DNA from: an uncultured Dorea sp.
Lineage (GTDB): Bacteria; Bacillota; Clostridia; Lachnospirales; Lachnospiraceae
Direction of reading: 5' to 3'
Assembly: GCA_947652615.1 (NCBI GenBank)
Contig: CANTDX010000008.1
Location: 27,940-91,939 of the forward strand
DNA: 64,000 nucleotides
Below the pieces are notes generated by a model. It made no database searches. It saw nothing but the letters and a program-made list of their open reading frames with translations, and was not told the origin of the DNA. Position numbers and translations under genes: made by a program. Shown here in pieces: positions 25,936-34,778 of the stretch; position 1 is the first letter of the stretch; each line of letters begins with the position of its first letter.

Positions 25936-27216
25936 TTATCTCCTTTCATACACAACCCTGCCGTCCACCAGAGTATATACCGTCTCTCCAGTCACCTCAT
26001 ATCCGTCAAACGGCGTGTTCTTCCCCTTCGACACAAATGTATTCTTATCGATCTTATAAGTCCTTCTCGGATCGAAGATCGTAATATCCGCAGTCTTCCC
26101 CTCTGAGATACTGCCCTTATCCTCAAGCCCCAGGATCTTCGCCGGATTATAGCTCATCTTCTCTGCCATATCCATCACAGTCAGTACGCCCGTCTTCACA
26201 AGAGAAGTATAGGTAAGCGCGGCGGAAGTCTCAAGCCCTACGATCCCAAACGCCGCATCTTTCATAGACTTGTCCTTCTCTTCGCCGGCATGGGGGGCAT
26301 GATCCGTAGCGATCACATCCATCACCCCGTCTTTCAGGCCCTGCCTGAGAGCCTCCACATCCGCCCGGCTCCGAAGCGGCGGATTCATCTTATAATTGCC
26401 GTCGTCTTCCCTGATATCATCCGAGCTCAGGATAAAATGATGCGGGCATACCTCCCCGGTCACCGGAAGTCCTTCCTCCTTCGCCATCCGAAGAAGCTTC
26501 ACACTGTCTGCCGTGGAGCAGTGGCACAGGTGGAGCCTCACCCCAGTCTCCTTCGCAAGCAGGATATCTCTCGCGACGATCACATCCTCCACGGCATTCG
26601 TGATTCCCCGAAGCTCCAGCCGCTCGGCGTTCTCATCCGCATTCATAACTCCCCCTTCTACCATCGTCTGGTCTTCGCAGTGGGCAAATACCGATATCTT
26701 GCACTCTTTCGCCGTCTTCATCCCCTGTCTGTAGAGCGAAGCGTTCATAACAGACTTGCCGTCCTCGCTGACGGCGTGGCAGCCTGCCTTAGCCATCCCC
26801 CGGATATCTGCCAGTTCCTTCCCTTCCTGCCCCTTCGTAACGGCTCCAAGCTGGATCACGTGGGTTAAGGATTCTTCCTTCGCACGCTCATGAACCCTTA
26901 GAACCTTCTCCATGTCATCGATAACCGGCTTCGTGTTCGGCATGGCGCACACCGTCGTCACCCCGCCCTTCACTGCCGCTCTCCCCCCGGTCTCCAGGGT
27001 CTCCTTGTATTCAAGCCCCGGATCCCGGAAATGAACATGAAGGTCGATCAATCCCGGCAACACATAACAATGCTCCGCGTCGATCACCCGGTCTGCCTGC
27101 CTGTCAATGTGCTCTGCCACCTCGCAGATCTTATCTTCCTCAATGTACACATCCGATATCTCGTCTCTTCCGGTAAGCGGATCTATTACATGTCCGTTCT
27201 GAATCAGAATTGTCAT
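25936..27216 (-). CDS. pyrC: Dihydroorotase
   Basis: Class I (multifunctional) zinc dihydroorotase closing carbamoyl aspartate to dihydroorotate. Metal motif DLHVHFRDPG (about 57-66), GGVTTVCAMPNT, CHCSTADS, and the catalytic Asp in IATDHAPH. 426 aa. ATG 27216 is chosen because the reading MTILIQNGHVIDPL matches the usual N-terminus and has an AGGATGGGG site; the open frame to 27255 runs over the promoter. First gene of the pyr run; pyrB, carAB and pyrR are not in the window. Confidence 0.95.
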   Translation of the reverse strand: MTILIQNGHVIDPLTGRDEISDVYIEEDKICEVAEHIDRQADRVIDAEHCYVLPGLIDLHVHFRDPGLEYKETLETGGRAAVKGGVTTVCAMPNTKPVIDDMEKVLRVHERAKEESLTHVIQLGAVTKGQEGKELADIRGMAKAGCHAVSEDGKSVMNASLYRQGMKTAKECKISVFAHCEDQTMVEGGVMNADENAERLELRGITNAVEDVIVARDILLAKETGVRLHLCHCSTADSVKLLRMAKEEGLPVTGEVCPHHFILSSDDIREDDGNYKMNPPLRSRADVEALRQGLKDGVMDVIATDHAPHAGEEKDKSMKDAAFGIVGLETSAALTYTSLVKTGVLTVMDMAEKMSYNPAKILGLEDKGSISEGKTADITIFDPRRTYKIDKNTFVSKGKNTPFDGYEVTGETVYTLVDGRVVYERR

Positions 27217-27240
27217 ATACACCCCATCCTTTCTAGTTTC

Positions 27241-27246
27241 ATTATA
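27241..27246 (-). promoter_or_regulatory. Probable -10 of the pyr run
   Basis: TATAAT on minus, 25 bases upstream of the pyrC ATG. The -35 at 17 bp is poor (TTTTTG). The leader would be only about 18 nt, leaving no room for a PyrR attenuator. Confidence 0.45.
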
Positions 27247-27264
27247 TTCTATCACACCAAATAC

Positions 27265-27292
27265 AAAAAGGGAATGCCTAATGCATTCCCTT
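27265..27292 (-). terminator. Terminator after ctpA
   Basis: On minus, AAGGGAATGC pairs with GCATTCCCTT around a 5-nt loop and runs into TTTTT. It starts 16 bases after the ctpA stop and separates the envelope cluster from the pyr genes. Confidence 0.85.
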
Positions 27293-27307
27293 CTGAATCA
27301 ATTCATT

Positions 27308-28492
27308 CTACCCAATCTTCTCTTTCAATACTTCCACGGCCTTATCCAGCTGATTATCAGCCTCAGGGTCTTCTTCGTTCTTCTCGTACTCGATCTCCAC
27401 ATCCGGGGTGATACCTTTGCCGTTGATATTCCTCCCCTTCGGGGTGAAATACTCCGCGATCGTAAGCTTCACACAGGTTCCGTCCTTCAAGTCGAATATC
27501 TGCTGTACGACGCCCTTGCCATAGGACTGTGTCCCCACGATCGTACCAATCCCGTAGTCCTGGATCGCTCCCGCATAGATCTCCGATGCACTGGCGCTGT
27601 TGCCGTTCATCAGGACTGTCAGCGGCAATTCGAACCGGCGCCCGGCGTCAGATTTCGTCTCCTGCCTGTTGCCGTCCTTATCCTCCGTGTAGACGATCAG
27701 CCCTTCCGGAAGCATAAGATCCAGCATCTCGCAGACCGTGCTTAAGTTGCCGCCCGGATTATTCCGAAGATCCACGACCAGACCCTTCATGCCCTGATTC
27801 TTAAGGTCCTCCAGCGCCTGCTCATACTGCTCATAGGTCACCAGGTCGAATTCCGAGACCGCCACATAGCCGATTTGATCCTCCAGCATCTCATACTTTA
27901 TCGTCTGCGCCTGGATCGTATTTCTCACCGCCGTCACCGTGACCTCTTTCCTGTCGTCGCCGCGGTATACCGTCAGTTGAACTTCCGTCCCCTTCTCTCC
28001 CTTGATATGGGATACCACTTCTGTCAGATCCTTGCCTGTCACTTCCAGATCTCCGACCTTATAAAGGATATCGTCGTCCTGCAGACCAGCCTCCATAGCA
28101 GGGGACCCCTCATAGATCTGCACCAGCGTTACGATCCCCGTCTTGACATCCTGGCTCAGCACCGCGCCGATTCCGTCATACTCTCCTTCCGTGGTCTCCA
28201 CGAGCATTCTCGTCTCCTCTTCGTCATAGTAGACAGAGTAGGGATCTGACAGCCCGCTTATGAATCCCTTATAGATTCCTTCTTCAAGCTCCTCTTCGTC
28301 TACTTCGCCAAGATAGTTCTTATCAATCAGCCCTTTCAATACAGACATCTTCTTATCCGTGTCTGCAGAATGCCTCCCTGTGCCGGCAACGAAACTTCCT
28401 GCCCGCAATCCGCAGGATACAAGCCCTACGATCAATAATACAGCAAGGGCGCCGCAAAGCGCCCCTTTTATAAAACTCTTCTTATCCTTCAT
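27308..28492 (-). CDS. ctpA: S41 family C-terminal processing peptidase (CtpA/CtpB-like)
   Basis: Membrane-anchored serine protease acting outside the membrane. N-terminal anchor about residues 9-28; PDZ domain about 95-180 (GIGAVLSQDVKTGIVTLVQIYEGSPA); catalytic domain with Ser in MNGNSASASE (about 287-296) and the Lys general base in SYGKG. 394 aa is usual. It follows the M23 gene by 52 bases and closes the ftsEX cluster, as in many Firmicutes, suggesting a part in septal wall hydrolase control or sporulation signalling. Confidence 0.9.
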   Translation of the reverse strand: MKDKKSFIKGALCGALAVLLIVGLVSCGLRAGSFVAGTGRHSADTDKKMSVLKGLIDKNYLGEVDEEELEEGIYKGFISGLSDPYSVYYDEEETRMLVETTEGEYDGIGAVLSQDVKTGIVTLVQIYEGSPAMEAGLQDDDILYKVGDLEVTGKDLTEVVSHIKGEKGTEVQLTVYRGDDRKEVTVTAVRNTIQAQTIKYEMLEDQIGYVAVSEFDLVTYEQYEQALEDLKNQGMKGLVVDLRNNPGGNLSTVCEMLDLMLPEGLIVYTEDKDGNRQETKSDAGRRFELPLTVLMNGNSASASEIYAGAIQDYGIGTIVGTQSYGKGVVQQIFDLKDGTCVKLTIAEYFTPKGRNINGKGITPDVEIEYEKNEEDPEADNQLDKAVEVLKEKIG

Positions 28493-28544
28493 TCGACCTC
28501 TACCTTCATATATCTTCTCTTTGCCCGCACAGCATGGGCTTGAA

Positions 28545-29693
28545 CTACAGATAGTTACGCGGATTCGTCGGCGTCCCGTTAAGCATAACCTGGAAATGCA
28601 GATGCGGACCGGATGAATTGCCTGTTGAACCTACCGCACCGATATTCTGCCCCTTGCTTACTGTCTGTCCCGCGCTGACATACATGGAATTGCAGTGCAT
28701 GTAATATGTCTGCAGGCCATTGCCGTGGTTGATTACGATCAGATTACCCGCGTTGCCGCTATAACTTGCGGAAGTGACCGTCCCTGATGCCGCCGCATAG
28801 ATCGGAGTCCCCGTTCCGGCCGCAAAATCCATTCCCTTGTGGTTGGTACTCGCACCCGGGATCGGCTGTGCGCGCCATCCGAACTCGCTGGATATATAAG
28901 TGTATCCCGGACAAGGATGGGTGAACATACCATTGCCCGATACCACGGATGCCCCGGCAGAACCGCCGCCGCTCCCGCTGGAATTACGTGCCGCAGCCGC
29001 TGCGGCAGCCGCGGCTGCCGCCTCTTTCTGCTTGCGCTCTGCCTCTGCCGCCGCTTCCTTCAGCTTCTTTAACTTCTCCTGCGTAGCGCCGATATCGTCA
29101 CTGAGCTGTGCGATCTCATCTGCTTTGTTCTCCACAAGGTCATTCAACTCACCCTGCTTCGCAATCAGGTCATTCTGCATGACCTCGAGTTCTTCATACT
29201 CCTTCTTAAGAAGCGCTTCCTGCTCTTCTACGTCCTTGACGATCCTCTGGAACTCCACCAGCATATCCCGGTCATATTCAGATATCGTCGAAATGTACTC
29301 CGCATTGTTCAGAAATTCACTGATTGTCTTGGACTCGCACAGAATCTCTATAAACTGTGCATTCCCGTTCTCATACATGTACTTGATTCTCTTCTTCATG
29401 CTTTCGTACTGGTCATTCTCGTCGACCCTCGCCTGTATCAGTTCTTCTTCTTTCGCACTGATCTGGGTCTCCTTCTCGTCGATCTTCGCCTTCGTCTCCT
29501 CCATCTCGGCGACGATCGCACTGAGCTGTCCCTCTAAGGCACTCTTCTCCTCTTCTGCGGCCTCCTTCTTCCTCTCAAGCTCTTCCGCCTCCTTCTCAGT
29601 CTCACTGATCTCCGAAGCGCTTGCCTGTGAGGCAAGACCAAGACAAAGTACCAATATCAGCAGCAGACTGACTGCCTTCCTTCTTAATATCAT
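28545..29693 (-). CDS. Murein hydrolase activator/M23 endopeptidase with coiled coil (EnvC-like)
   Basis: Secreted wall protein. Signal peptide about residues 1-26 (ends ASQASAS), then a long coiled coil (about 28-215) typical of FtsX-interacting EnvC/PcsB/CwlO proteins, an Ala-rich then Gly/Ser linker (about 220-250), and an M23 domain (about 265-382) with HKGMDFA and the HxH motif in GPHLHFQV, so the zinc site looks intact. It sits between ftsX and ctpA. Expected to be switched on at the septum by FtsEX. Confidence 0.9.
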   Translation of the reverse strand: MILRRKAVSLLLILVLCLGLASQASASEISETEKEAEELERKKEAAEEEKSALEGQLSAIVAEMEETKAKIDEKETQISAKEEELIQARVDENDQYESMKKRIKYMYENGNAQFIEILCESKTISEFLNNAEYISTISEYDRDMLVEFQRIVKDVEEQEALLKKEYEELEVMQNDLIAKQGELNDLVENKADEIAQLSDDIGATQEKLKKLKEAAAEAERKQKEAAAAAAAAAAARNSSGSGGGSAGASVVSGNGMFTHPCPGYTYISSEFGWRAQPIPGASTNHKGMDFAAGTGTPIYAAASGTVTSASYSGNAGNLIVINHGNGLQTYYMHCNSMYVSAGQTVSKGQNIGAVGSTGNSSGPHLHFQVMLNGTPTNPRNYL

Positions 29694-29756
29694 ATGTCCC
29701 CTCCATATTATTTATAACTGATCTGACCCGTAATCTGTTACCAAATTATACCTGAA

Positions 29757-30665
29757 TTATACCTTCAGATGCTTACGGATCGTGAAGAAACTTCCAATAA
29801 AACCAATTCCTACTCCAAGCGCGATCCCGACCGGAAGAAGCGTCTTATAGACATCAAATACCGGAAGGAAATCTATGATATTGTTCAAAAGGCTGAACTT
29901 GGTCATTATATAAGAAACAGCCTTATCATACATAAAATACAGCATCACCAACGGAATCAGCGCTCCGATTACACCGATCATCAGACCCTCTATCACGAAA
30001 GGCGCTCGGACGAAACCATCCTTCGCCCCTATGTATTTCATGATCGCAATCTCCTCACGCCTTACCGTGATACCCATGGTTACTGTATTGCTGATCAGGA
30101 ATACGGATACCGCGAGCAGGATCGCAATGATCGTAACCGACACATATCCCACCAGCTTATTCACACTGGTCAGAGTCTTAGCCACAACATCAGAACGGTT
30201 CACCTTCCTGACTCCCGAAAGCCCCTTCGCGAATTCAACGATATCCTTCTGCCTGGAAACATCTGACAGATACACCTCGAAGTTATCGGAATTCCCCAGC
30301 GGATTGTCTGTCTTGAATCCATCCGCAAGATCTCCCGCCTCTCCGAAATAATCATCCTTGAATCTCTCCCATGCCACCTCGGCGCTGACGTATTTGACTT
30401 CAAGGACGCCTTCCGCATCCGCAAGCTGCTCCCCGATCTTGTCCTTTGCAGCCTGCGTGGTTCCCTCGTCGAAGAGCACGGTAATCGCAACGCCCTCCTC
30501 AGCCTTCTCTACTATGTAATTAAAGTTCACTACAATGGAGTAGAACAGGCCAAACAGGAAGATACAGGCTGACATCGTCGCTATAGACGCCACGGAGAAC
30601 ATCTTATTTCTCCCTATGTTCTTAACCCCTTGCTTCATCGAATATCCGAATGTACTAATTCTCAT
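29757..30665 (-). CDS. ftsX: Cell division protein FtsX
   Basis: Permease-like half of the FtsEX complex. N-terminal helix (about residues 22-45), extracytoplasmic loop (about 46-165) that contacts wall hydrolases, then three membrane segments with the FtsX domain (about 170-302) including RREEIAIMKYIGA. ATG 30665 is taken for its AAAGGTGGG site; it overlaps the ftsE end by 11 bases. About 302 aa. Partner: FtsE and the neighbouring coiled-coil M23 protein. Confidence 0.93.
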   Translation of the reverse strand: MRISTFGYSMKQGVKNIGRNKMFSVASIATMSACIFLFGLFYSIVVNFNYIVEKAEEGVAITVLFDEGTTQAAKDKIGEQLADAEGVLEVKYVSAEVAWERFKDDYFGEAGDLADGFKTDNPLGNSDNFEVYLSDVSRQKDIVEFAKGLSGVRKVNRSDVVAKTLTSVNKLVGYVSVTIIAILLAVSVFLISNTVTMGITVRREEIAIMKYIGAKDGFVRAPFVIEGLMIGVIGALIPLVMLYFMYDKAVSYIMTKFSLLNNIIDFLPVFDVYKTLLPVGIALGVGIGFIGSFFTIRKHLKV

Positions 30666-31341
30666 TTTTATACCCACCTTTTTTCTCGTCGCTTACGATG
30701 ACACCCTTTTTCATCGTAACGACCCGCTTCTTCATCGCATTTACAATCTCCTGGTTATGTGTAACAACCAGTACGGTCGTTCCTCTGTCGTTCGCCTCTT
30801 CAAGAAGCTTCATAATCTCCCATGAATTTGTCGGGTCCAGATTACCGGTCGGCTCATCCGCAAGCAGGATCGCAGGCTCATTCACAATAGCCCTGGCAAT
30901 AGCGACTCTCTGCTGTTCACCGCCTGACAATTCCTTCGGAAATGATTTATACTTCTGAGCCAGACCCACAAGCGACAGCGCTGCCGGGACCTTCTTCTTG
31001 ATGATCCTGGTCGGTGTCTCTGTGACACGCTGGGCAAACGCAATATTATCATAGATATTCCGGTCCTTGAGCAGACGGAAATCCTGGAACACAACCCCGA
31101 TCCCCCTCCTGTACATAGGGATCTTCCGGCGTTTCATCCGGTTAAGGTTCTGCCCGTTCACGATAATCGTTCCTGACGTAGGCGCCAGTTCCTTCATAAT
31201 AAGATGGATCAATGTAGACTTACCCGATCCGCTGTCGCCCACGATGAACACGAATTCACCCTGCTCGACCTTGAGATTCACGCCGTTCAACGCGGCAATC
31301 CCTTTAGAGTATTCTTTTGTCACTTCTTTTAATTCGATCAT
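30655..31341 (-). CDS. ftsE: Cell division ATP-binding protein FtsE
   Basis: ABC ATPase of FtsEX. Walker A GDSGSGKST, Q-loop VVFQDFRLL, signature LSGGEQQR, Walker B ILLADEPTGNLDP, H-loop VVTHN. The MIELKEVTKEYSKGI start and overall 228 aa are standard. ATG 31341 follows GGAGGAAAGT; the open frame to 31362 has none. The C-terminal end overlaps the ftsX start. Confidence 0.95.
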   Translation of the reverse strand: MIELKEVTKEYSKGIAALNGVNLKVEQGEFVFIVGDSGSGKSTLIHLIMKELAPTSGTIIVNGQNLNRMKRRKIPMYRRGIGVVFQDFRLLKDRNIYDNIAFAQRVTETPTRIIKKKVPAALSLVGLAQKYKSFPKELSGGEQQRVAIARAIVNEPAILLADEPTGNLDPTNSWEIMKLLEEANDRGTTVLVVTHNQEIVNAMKKRVVTMKKGVIVSDEKKGGYKNEN

Positions 31342-31366
31342 ACTTTCCTCCTGATATTGCAATGCA

Positions 31367-32455
31367 TTAATACTCCATTGATTCCATATACTTCATATAC
31401 TTTACAACCATAAGGGCAATCTTAAAAGTAATGGCATCCTCAAACACTCGAAGATCCAGGCCGGTACTCTTCTGCAGCTTATCCAGACGGTATACCAGCG
31501 TATTACGATGGATATATAGCTGTCTGGACGTCTCTGATACGTTCAGATTATTCTCGAAGAACTTGTTGATCGTCGTCAGGGTCTCTTCGTCGAAATCATC
31601 CGGCGACTTCCCCTCGAAGATCTCACGGATGAACATCTTACACAGCGGGATCGGAAGCTGATAGATCAACCGCCCGATACCTAAGGCGCTGTACGCGATC
31701 ACATTCCTGTCCCCAAAGAAGATCTTACCCACATCCAGGGCAAGCTTCGCCTCTTTGTAGGACTTGGACACCTCCTTGATATCGTTGACGATCGTTCCGT
31801 ATGCGATCAGGACATCCTCTTCCCCATCCTCCACAAGCAAGGTATAGATACTCTGGGCCGTCCTCTCTAACTCCGCATGACCGTCGCTTGGTTCTAACTC
31901 CTTCACTATGATGATATTCTTCTCATCGACCGCCGTCACGAAATCCTTCGCGCGGTTACCCAGAAGATTACGCACATTATCAAGAGCATTGCTGTCCTTC
32001 TCATGCTTTGTCTCAATAATATATATAATACGTCTCACCTCTGTGTCAATATGTAATTTCTTGGCACGGTTATATATATCTACCAGAAGCAAGTTATCAA
32101 GCAGGAGATTCTTAATAAAATTATCCTTATCAAACCTCTCTTTGTATGCGATCAGAAGATTCTGGATCTGAAACGCGGCAATCTTCCCTACCATGTATAC
32201 ATCATCGCTGCCGCCATTGGCAAGAAGTACATACTCCAACTGATGCTCGTCAAAGATCTTAAAGAACTGATATCCCTGAACCACCTGACTGTCGGCAGGG
32301 GATTCGACAAAAGAGACCACCTCTTCTTCATAATCCGCCTGCTCTGAAAATGTACTCGCAAGAGACTTGCCATCCGTATCCATAACACAGAAATCGATCC
32401 GTGTAATTCCTTTCAAGCCTTCAATTGTATTCTGAAGTATTTGATTAGATATCAT
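31367..32455 (-). CDS. CdaR/PucR-type helix-turn-helix regulator
   Basis: 362 aa. The N-terminal about 130 residues resemble a putative sugar diacid or small-ligand sensing region; the middle (about 140-280) is a GGDEF-like CdaR domain; the C-terminal PucR HTH_30 (about 300-355) has ETSRQLYIHRNTLVYRLDKLQ. Usually an activator of a catabolic operon; no glycerate or sugar-diacid genes adjoin, so its regulon is unknown. It lies just upstream of ftsE (25-base gap) and might share a transcript. Confidence 0.8.
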   Translation of the reverse strand: MISNQILQNTIEGLKGITRIDFCVMDTDGKSLASTFSEQADYEEEVVSFVESPADSQVVQGYQFFKIFDEHQLEYVLLANGGSDDVYMVGKIAAFQIQNLLIAYKERFDKDNFIKNLLLDNLLLVDIYNRAKKLHIDTEVRRIIYIIETKHEKDSNALDNVRNLLGNRAKDFVTAVDEKNIIIVKELEPSDGHAELERTAQSIYTLLVEDGEEDVLIAYGTIVNDIKEVSKSYKEAKLALDVGKIFFGDRNVIAYSALGIGRLIYQLPIPLCKMFIREIFEGKSPDDFDEETLTTINKFFENNLNVSETSRQLYIHRNTLVYRLDKLQKSTGLDLRVFEDAITFKIALMVVKYMKYMESMEY

Positions 32456-32558
32456 ATTCTATATCCTCCCCTCATTTCAATATGCATAATTCACAACAAA
32501 AAAAGGGACTGTCTGGTTAAAATGCATACCGCTAGACTCTATATTAATATATATAGAC

Positions 32559-32600
32559 AAAAAAATAAAGAGGAAATCATACTTTTTTGTTGATTTCCTC
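32559..32600 (-). terminator. Terminator after the WecG/TagA gene
   Basis: On minus, GAGGAAATCA pairs perfectly with TGATTTCCTC (32591-32600 against 32570-32579) around an 11-nt loop, followed by a T-rich tract. Confidence 0.88.
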
Positions 32601-32651
32601 AATTTTTAAGAATTTCTTTTGATTTACAGCCATGTACATAGTGACGAAAAA

Positions 32652-33323
32652 TCATCTGCGCTTGCTCTTCTCAATCTCTTTTTTAAAAATATGCCGGACA
32701 AAAAACTGGGCGATCCTTCCCTGTCCCGCGCCGTTCTTCCCTACCGGTATGTTCTCTTTCCCAAGGCCGAGCCACAGCCGGGCATCCAGGAGGCTTCTGT
32801 TCTTCACAATAAATTCTTCCTGCAGCGGAGACGCCAGCGCCGCGAGGATACAATCCACTTCCCCGCCGTTGATGTCATTCACCAGCATATCGTCCGCCCG
32901 GTTACTGGCAGATACCTTCGCAAGCCCTACGACCTGCAGCCCGTAATAATTCTTCTGCAGATAATCGAAGATCGCCTGGCCCTCGGCCTCGGATTCTACC
33001 AGAAGATAGATCCTCTTGTGGTTCTTATGCAGATACCTCATGAACATCCTAAGGAAGACACGGCCTTCCGTCTCCTGAAGGTGCTTCCTGTCCGTGATAT
33101 CCGCTGCTTCCAGGATCGTCTTATCTCCTGCCAGAATCAGGTCAAATCTGCATATAGCTTCCTTGAGCTGCTGCATATTATCCATCTGCATCAGCCCGCC
33201 CACCGTAGCCATCTCCACAATATTCACAGGCTCCGTCCCCATGTATTCCATGGTCTTCTTCATCGCTTCCTTTGCTGAACAATTATCTATACCAATATCC
33301 AAAACGCTAATCTTACTGTCCAT
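32652..33323 (-). CDS. WecG/TagA/CpsF family glycosyltransferase
   Basis: Likely N-acetylmannosaminyl-type transferase acting on a lipid-linked sugar at the inner membrane face, as TagA does for teichoic acid linkage units. 223 aa with Thr in EMATVGGL (about 39) and Asp in LILAGDKTI (about 66), at positions corresponding to the family Thr/Asp pair, and a basic C-terminal tail (FKKEIEKSKRR) as in membrane-tethering TagA appendages. The usual PDG around the Asp reads AGD here, a divergence. It is alone, with its own promoter and terminator; no teichoic acid genes are nearby. Confidence 0.72.
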   Translation of the reverse strand: MDSKISVLDIGIDNCSAKEAMKKTMEYMGTEPVNIVEMATVGGLMQMDNMQQLKEAICRFDLILAGDKTILEAADITDRKHLQETEGRVFLRMFMRYLHKNHKRIYLLVESEAEGQAIFDYLQKNYYGLQVVGLAKVSASNRADDMLVNDINGGEVDCILAALASPLQEEFIVKNRSLLDARLWLGLGKENIPVGKNGAGQGRIAQFFVRHIFKKEIEKSKRR

Positions 33324-33357
33324 ATCCTCACCCGTAAATGAATTTTCCAGTTTTTCG

Positions 33358-33386
33358 ATTATAGCAAATGGACCTTTTCATTTCAA
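33358..33386 (-). promoter_or_regulatory. Promoter of the WecG/TagA gene
   Basis: On minus, TTGAAA (33386-33381), a 17-bp spacer and TATAAT (33363-33358). Start near 33351, giving a leader of about 28 nt. Confidence 0.8.
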
Positions 33387-33439
33387 CCTTTATCGTTAAA
33401 TGTTCATACTAATTAATATTCGTAATATTTTTGTCACTT

Positions 33440-33646
33440 TTACTTTGCGTCTGGACCTTGACTCAGTTCCTTCTTCTTCTTCGTCATCAGCCCTCCGATC
33501 CTTCCGGTTTCCTTTGAAGAGAGGGATCTCCATCCTTCCTCCATCACCTTGTCAAGAAGGCCTAATTCTTCAGCAATCTCGTATTTTAATTTTTCTTCCT
33601 GTGTCAGCTCGTCAAGCCGGATCGGCTTATTCTTTTTACCTGCCAT
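33440..33646 (-). CDS. Small acid-soluble spore protein, alpha/beta type
   Basis: 68 aa. Contains the two family signatures: KYEIAEELGL (spore-protease region, about residues 21-30) and the DNA-contact stretch SLSSKETGRIGGLMTKK (about 41-57). In spores such proteins coat DNA and protect it from heat and UV. It has an extended basic N-terminus (AGKKNKPIRL). An AAAGGGG site precedes ATG. A sigma-G promoter was looked for but not convincingly found. Shows that the organism forms spores or descends from spore-formers. Confidence 0.82.
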   Translation of the reverse strand: MAGKKNKPIRLDELTQEEKLKYEIAEELGLLDKVMEEGWRSLSSKETGRIGGLMTKKKKELSQGPDAK

Positions 33647-33746
33647 GGATATTCCCCTTTCACTCTTTTAGAACCGCAGGACGATATCCCATATACGGTT
33701 CTTTCACTAAGTATTAACAGGAGTGAAGGGGAATATACATCTTAAT

Positions 33747-33941
33747 CTAATATCTGCCCGGCGCGTCCGGAATGATGATAGCCGCAACGATATAGACGAA
33801 GATCCCGGTTCCGGTAAAACCGAAGATCGCCAGCACCAGCCTGATCAATGTCGCGTCTATGTTAAAATATTCTGCTATGCCTCCGCATACTCCGCAGATC
33901 ATACGGTTTTCTCTTGAACGATATAATTTCCTTGGTTCCAT
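33747..33941 (-). CDS. PspC domain protein
   Basis: 64 aa consisting of one PspC domain: KLYRSRENRMICGVCGGIAEYFNID then one long hydrophobic segment (about residues 35-58). Small PspC proteins sit in the membrane and are linked to envelope stress. Last gene of the PadR-HAAS-DUF4097 unit, 12 bases after DUF4097, with an AGGAGG site. Confidence 0.88.
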   Translation of the reverse strand: MEPRKLYRSRENRMICGVCGGIAEYFNIDATLIRLVLAIFGFTGTGIFVYIVAAIIIPDAPGRY

Positions 33942-33953
33942 ATATTTCTCCTC

Positions 33954-34778
33954 CTACTCAAATTCTATGATCACAGAACCTACGCCGCCTTCAATCTTGA
34001 TCTCTTTAGCTGCGCCGTTATCAATGCTCTGCTCTCTCCCAAGTCCTGAATAACTGCTGTCTCCGCAGATGATCTCCCCGATGCCGCATTCGATATCATA
34101 GTTGTATTCTTCCTCCTGACCGGACGTGGTATACGTGATACTTCCCACTCCGCACTTCAGATCTGCCTGGCTTCTGACGTCTCCTCTGGCCTCGACCGTC
34201 CCTGCGCCGCAGTTAAACTCTGCTTCGTCCGCCAGAAAATCGTCTACGATCGCCTCTCCGGCTCCCACCTCTACCGCCAGGTCCTTCGTGTAGATGTTCT
34301 CGATATACAGCGTTCCTGCACCCAGACTTAAGGATATTTCCTTGAATGTCGTCTCTCTGGGGAGCGTAACCGTGATCGTCCCTCTGCCTACATTATTCAC
34401 ACCGTATATTTTCTTCTTGCTGGTAAGCTTAAGCTCACTGCCTTCCTGATAGCACCGAAATCCTAACTTCTGGCTTAAGTTATCCGTGTCCACCCGGATC
34501 TCGCTGCCTTCTCCTTCCTGGAACCTTACTTGCCCGGCAAAGATCTCCATATCGATCTCTGTCACTTTGTCAAAAGTCTTATGGATATTCTCTGCGGTCC
34601 GCCCGGAATCCTCCTTACTGCTCCCCCATCCGTTGTTATGCCATCCGATCCCGTACGGGAAACGGTCATGTATCATACCTGTTGTAACCCCCATTCCAAA
34701 TGCAATCGCGCAGCATACCAGGCCAAGCGCCAGAGCTGAGCCGCACACGATCCAGAATATCTTCCATCCTCTTCTCAT
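33954..34778 (-). CDS. DUF4097 beta-strand-repeat protein with N-terminal anchor
   Basis: 274 aa. One N-terminal membrane segment (about residues 7-30), then a regular right-handed beta-repeat domain (about 65-274) typical of DUF4097/DUF2154 (repeating G-A-G-x-hydrophobic turns such as EVGAGEAIVDDF, NCGAGTVEARG, KCGVGSITY). Topology suggests the repeat domain is outside. The ATG directly follows the HAAS gene stop. Function not established; family members occur with HAAS and PspC proteins. Confidence 0.82.
   Translation of the reverse strand: MRRGWKIFWIVCGSALALGLVCCAIAFGMGVTTGMIHDRFPYGIGWHNNGWGSSKEDSGRTAENIHKTFDKVTEIDMEIFAGQVRFQEGEGSEIRVDTDNLSQKLGFRCYQEGSELKLTSKKKIYGVNNVGRGTITVTLPRETTFKEISLSLGAGTLYIENIYTKDLAVEVGAGEAIVDDFLADEAEFNCGAGTVEARGDVRSQADLKCGVGSITYTTSGQEEEYNYDIECGIGEIICGDSSYSGLGREQSIDNGAAKEIKIEGGVGSVIIEFE

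Noticed and set aside
27217..27264. PyrR attenuator before pyrC
   Set aside because: The predicted leader is about 18 nt, too short for anti-terminator and terminator structures.
28979..29035. Alanine-codon run as a repeat element
   Set aside because: It encodes the low-complexity Ala linker of the M23 protein, not a separate repeat.
33671..33703. Terminator after the PspC gene
   Set aside because: AGAACCG and CGGTTCT pair, but the loop is long and no T-run follows; too weak to annotate.
33647..33746. Sigma-G promoter before the spore protein
   Set aside because: A GTATA box exists, but the sequence 17-18 bp downstream does not match the sigma-G -10.
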